Shown here: positions 14,558-15,351 of the stretch, piece by piece | How positions within the stretch are numbered: the stretch's first letter is position 1 | Layout of the letters: every line of letters starts with the position of its first letter | Source: UBA2266 sp964406945 | GTDB lineage: Bacteria > Planctomycetota > Phycisphaerae > Sedimentisphaerales > Anaerobacaceae | Direction: 5' to 3' | Assembly: GCA_964406945.1 (NCBI GenBank) | Contig: CAYOTO010000067.1 | Location: 1-15,351, forward strand | Length of the DNA stretch: 15,351 nucleotides | Position numbers and translations under genes: made by a program | Notes under the pieces: generated by a model | The model's database searches: none | What the model was told of the DNA's origin: nothing | Seen by the model: the letters and a program-made list of their open reading frames with translations, nothing else

Positions 14558-15351
14558 ATGAAATATGCGTCTACGGTATCGATACACATACTGCTTTGTG
14601 TGTTTATCCTCGGATCTTCCTCAGCCGTCGCGGATGGAGACATGCCCGAATTGCAGCTCAAACCGTGCATGATCGAGTTGATCGACGGCACCACCGTCAG
14701 GGGCCACCTCGCCACGCAGTTCGATATGGACGATCACCTGATCGTCTACTCGCCGCGGCTGGCGACGGTGCGCTCGTTTCTCAAGGACCACATCCACGCG
14801 CTAACCGTCGACGGCAAGCGCGAGCAGCTCAATCCGAAGCGCGAGCTGACGGATGAGGACAAGAAACTGCTCGGCCGAATTGACTGGCCCGATGCTCCGC
14901 CGCGAAAAGGGCACAAACCGGCTTACACCACGGAGCAGTGGGACAAGCCGACCCACCTGGTCGTCTGGGCCGCACCTGGCGACAGCGGCCGGGCCGAGCA
15001 GGGGAAGCACTGGCTGATCAACGGTACGCCCGTAAAGCAGCTCCCGATAGACCGTGTCAGCAACTTTCGGCCTGCGCACGGCGAAGTGGAATGGCAGGCC
15101 GACCCGAAGGTCAAGGGCACGCAGGTGCTGTTCGGCCGTTACGCGGATCTGCTCGTGCCGGTCGCGAGCAGTGAGTACCACGTTCGCGTCGAGCCGATCT
15201 TCTCGGCCCGGCACATCACCGTCGAGAACAACGCCCGCTTCGGCGGCAGGAACACGCCCGGCGTGTTCGGCAACGTGTGGATCACCGCACAAGCCGGCCA
15301 CCGCGTCTCCCACGGATATTTCCCGGTGGGCGACAAGCACACGTTCTTCTT
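14558..15351 (+). CDS. secreted protein of unknown function, cut by the window end
   Basis: ATG 14558 opens a frame of 264 codons that is still open at the last base, so only the N-terminal part is visible. The first 25 residues or so (MKYASTVSIHILLCVFILGS, then SSAVADG) form a signal peptide. The mature part begins with a small beta-rich piece (IELIDGTTVRGHLA, residues about 35-48, and further strands to about 90). Later come WDKPTHLVVWAAPGD and NARFGGRNTPGVFG, which recall secreted planctomycete proteins with a beta-helix, but I cannot name the family. It probably forms one transcription unit with the sigma and FecR genes. After the signal peptide the codons end almost only in G or C (about 63% G+C in 14701-14760, against about 43% in a FecR stretch, 13441-13500). 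The body may therefore have been acquired from a G+C-richer genome. The ribosome-binding site is weak (AAGAAAGG, 14541-14548). Confidence 0.8.
   Translation, partial: MKYASTVSIHILLCVFILGSSSAVADGDMPELQLKPCMIELIDGTTVRGHLATQFDMDDHLIVYSPRLATVRSFLKDHIHALTVDGKREQLNPKRELTDEDKKLLGRIDWPDAPPRKGHKPAYTTEQWDKPTHLVVWAAPGDSGRAEQGKHWLINGTPVKQLPIDRVSNFRPAHGEVEWQADPKVKGTQVLFGRYADLLVPVASSEYHVRVEPIFSARHITVENNARFGGRNTPGVFGNVWITAQAGHRVSHGYFPVGDKHTFF

Overview
The window looks like a chromosomal piece from a planctomycete, most likely of the Phycisphaerae/Sedimentisphaerales kind. This rests on recognition, not a search. The clues are an ECF sigma factor that overlaps a membrane-anchored FecR-type protein with an extra C-terminal beta-rich domain, the start of a Tat-exported sulfatase, a eukaryote-like fused HisH-HisF, and tRNA genes without an encoded CCA. 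There is no phage, IS element or CRISPR array that I can recognise.

Layout. 144-491 (+) is a lone STAS-domain protein. 776-1807 (+) is rlmN, whose -10 box sits so close to its ATG that the message may be leaderless. Downstream of rlmN, 1833-2051 carries three consecutive hairpins, the last a good intrinsic terminator; this could be a structured 3' UTR or a small RNA. 2052-2543 has no gene but holds a terminator that works best on the minus strand and a weak promoter. 2544-2783 (+) is a 5' remnant of a sulfatase. 2962-4188 (-) is an intact secreted M19 dipeptidase, preceded in the same direction by 4238-4675 (-), the C-terminal part only of a C69-type dipeptidase. So the M19 gene lies between two truncated genes. 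4953-6551 (+) is the fused imidazole-glycerol-phosphate synthase, followed by a convergent tRNA-Arg(CCT) (6574-6647, -). 6784-7806 (-) is rtcA, and 8091-8164 (+) is tRNA-Asp(GTC) with its own promoter and terminator.

From 8379 to 12190 (-) runs a two-gene unit: a SNF2-family ATPase followed, with the stop codon forming part of the next ribosome-binding site, by a SWIM zinc-finger protein that carries a basic linker and an XRE-type helix-turn-helix at its C-terminus. The promoter region of this unit has two palindromes with a shared GATCA/TGATC core, which could be operators for that helix-turn-helix. From 12521 to the end (+) are the ECF sigma factor, the FecR-like protein (ATGA overlap) and the start of a secreted protein of unknown function that runs off the window. 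That last gene becomes much richer in G+C after its signal peptide and probably has a different origin from its neighbours.

The parts most worth following are the structured RNA region after rlmN, the SNF2/SWIM-HTH operon with its putative operator, the eukaryote-like HisHF fusion, and the compositionally odd secreted protein under the sigma/FecR pair. Nothing here proves a new system; the SNF2/SWIM-HTH unit is the best candidate.
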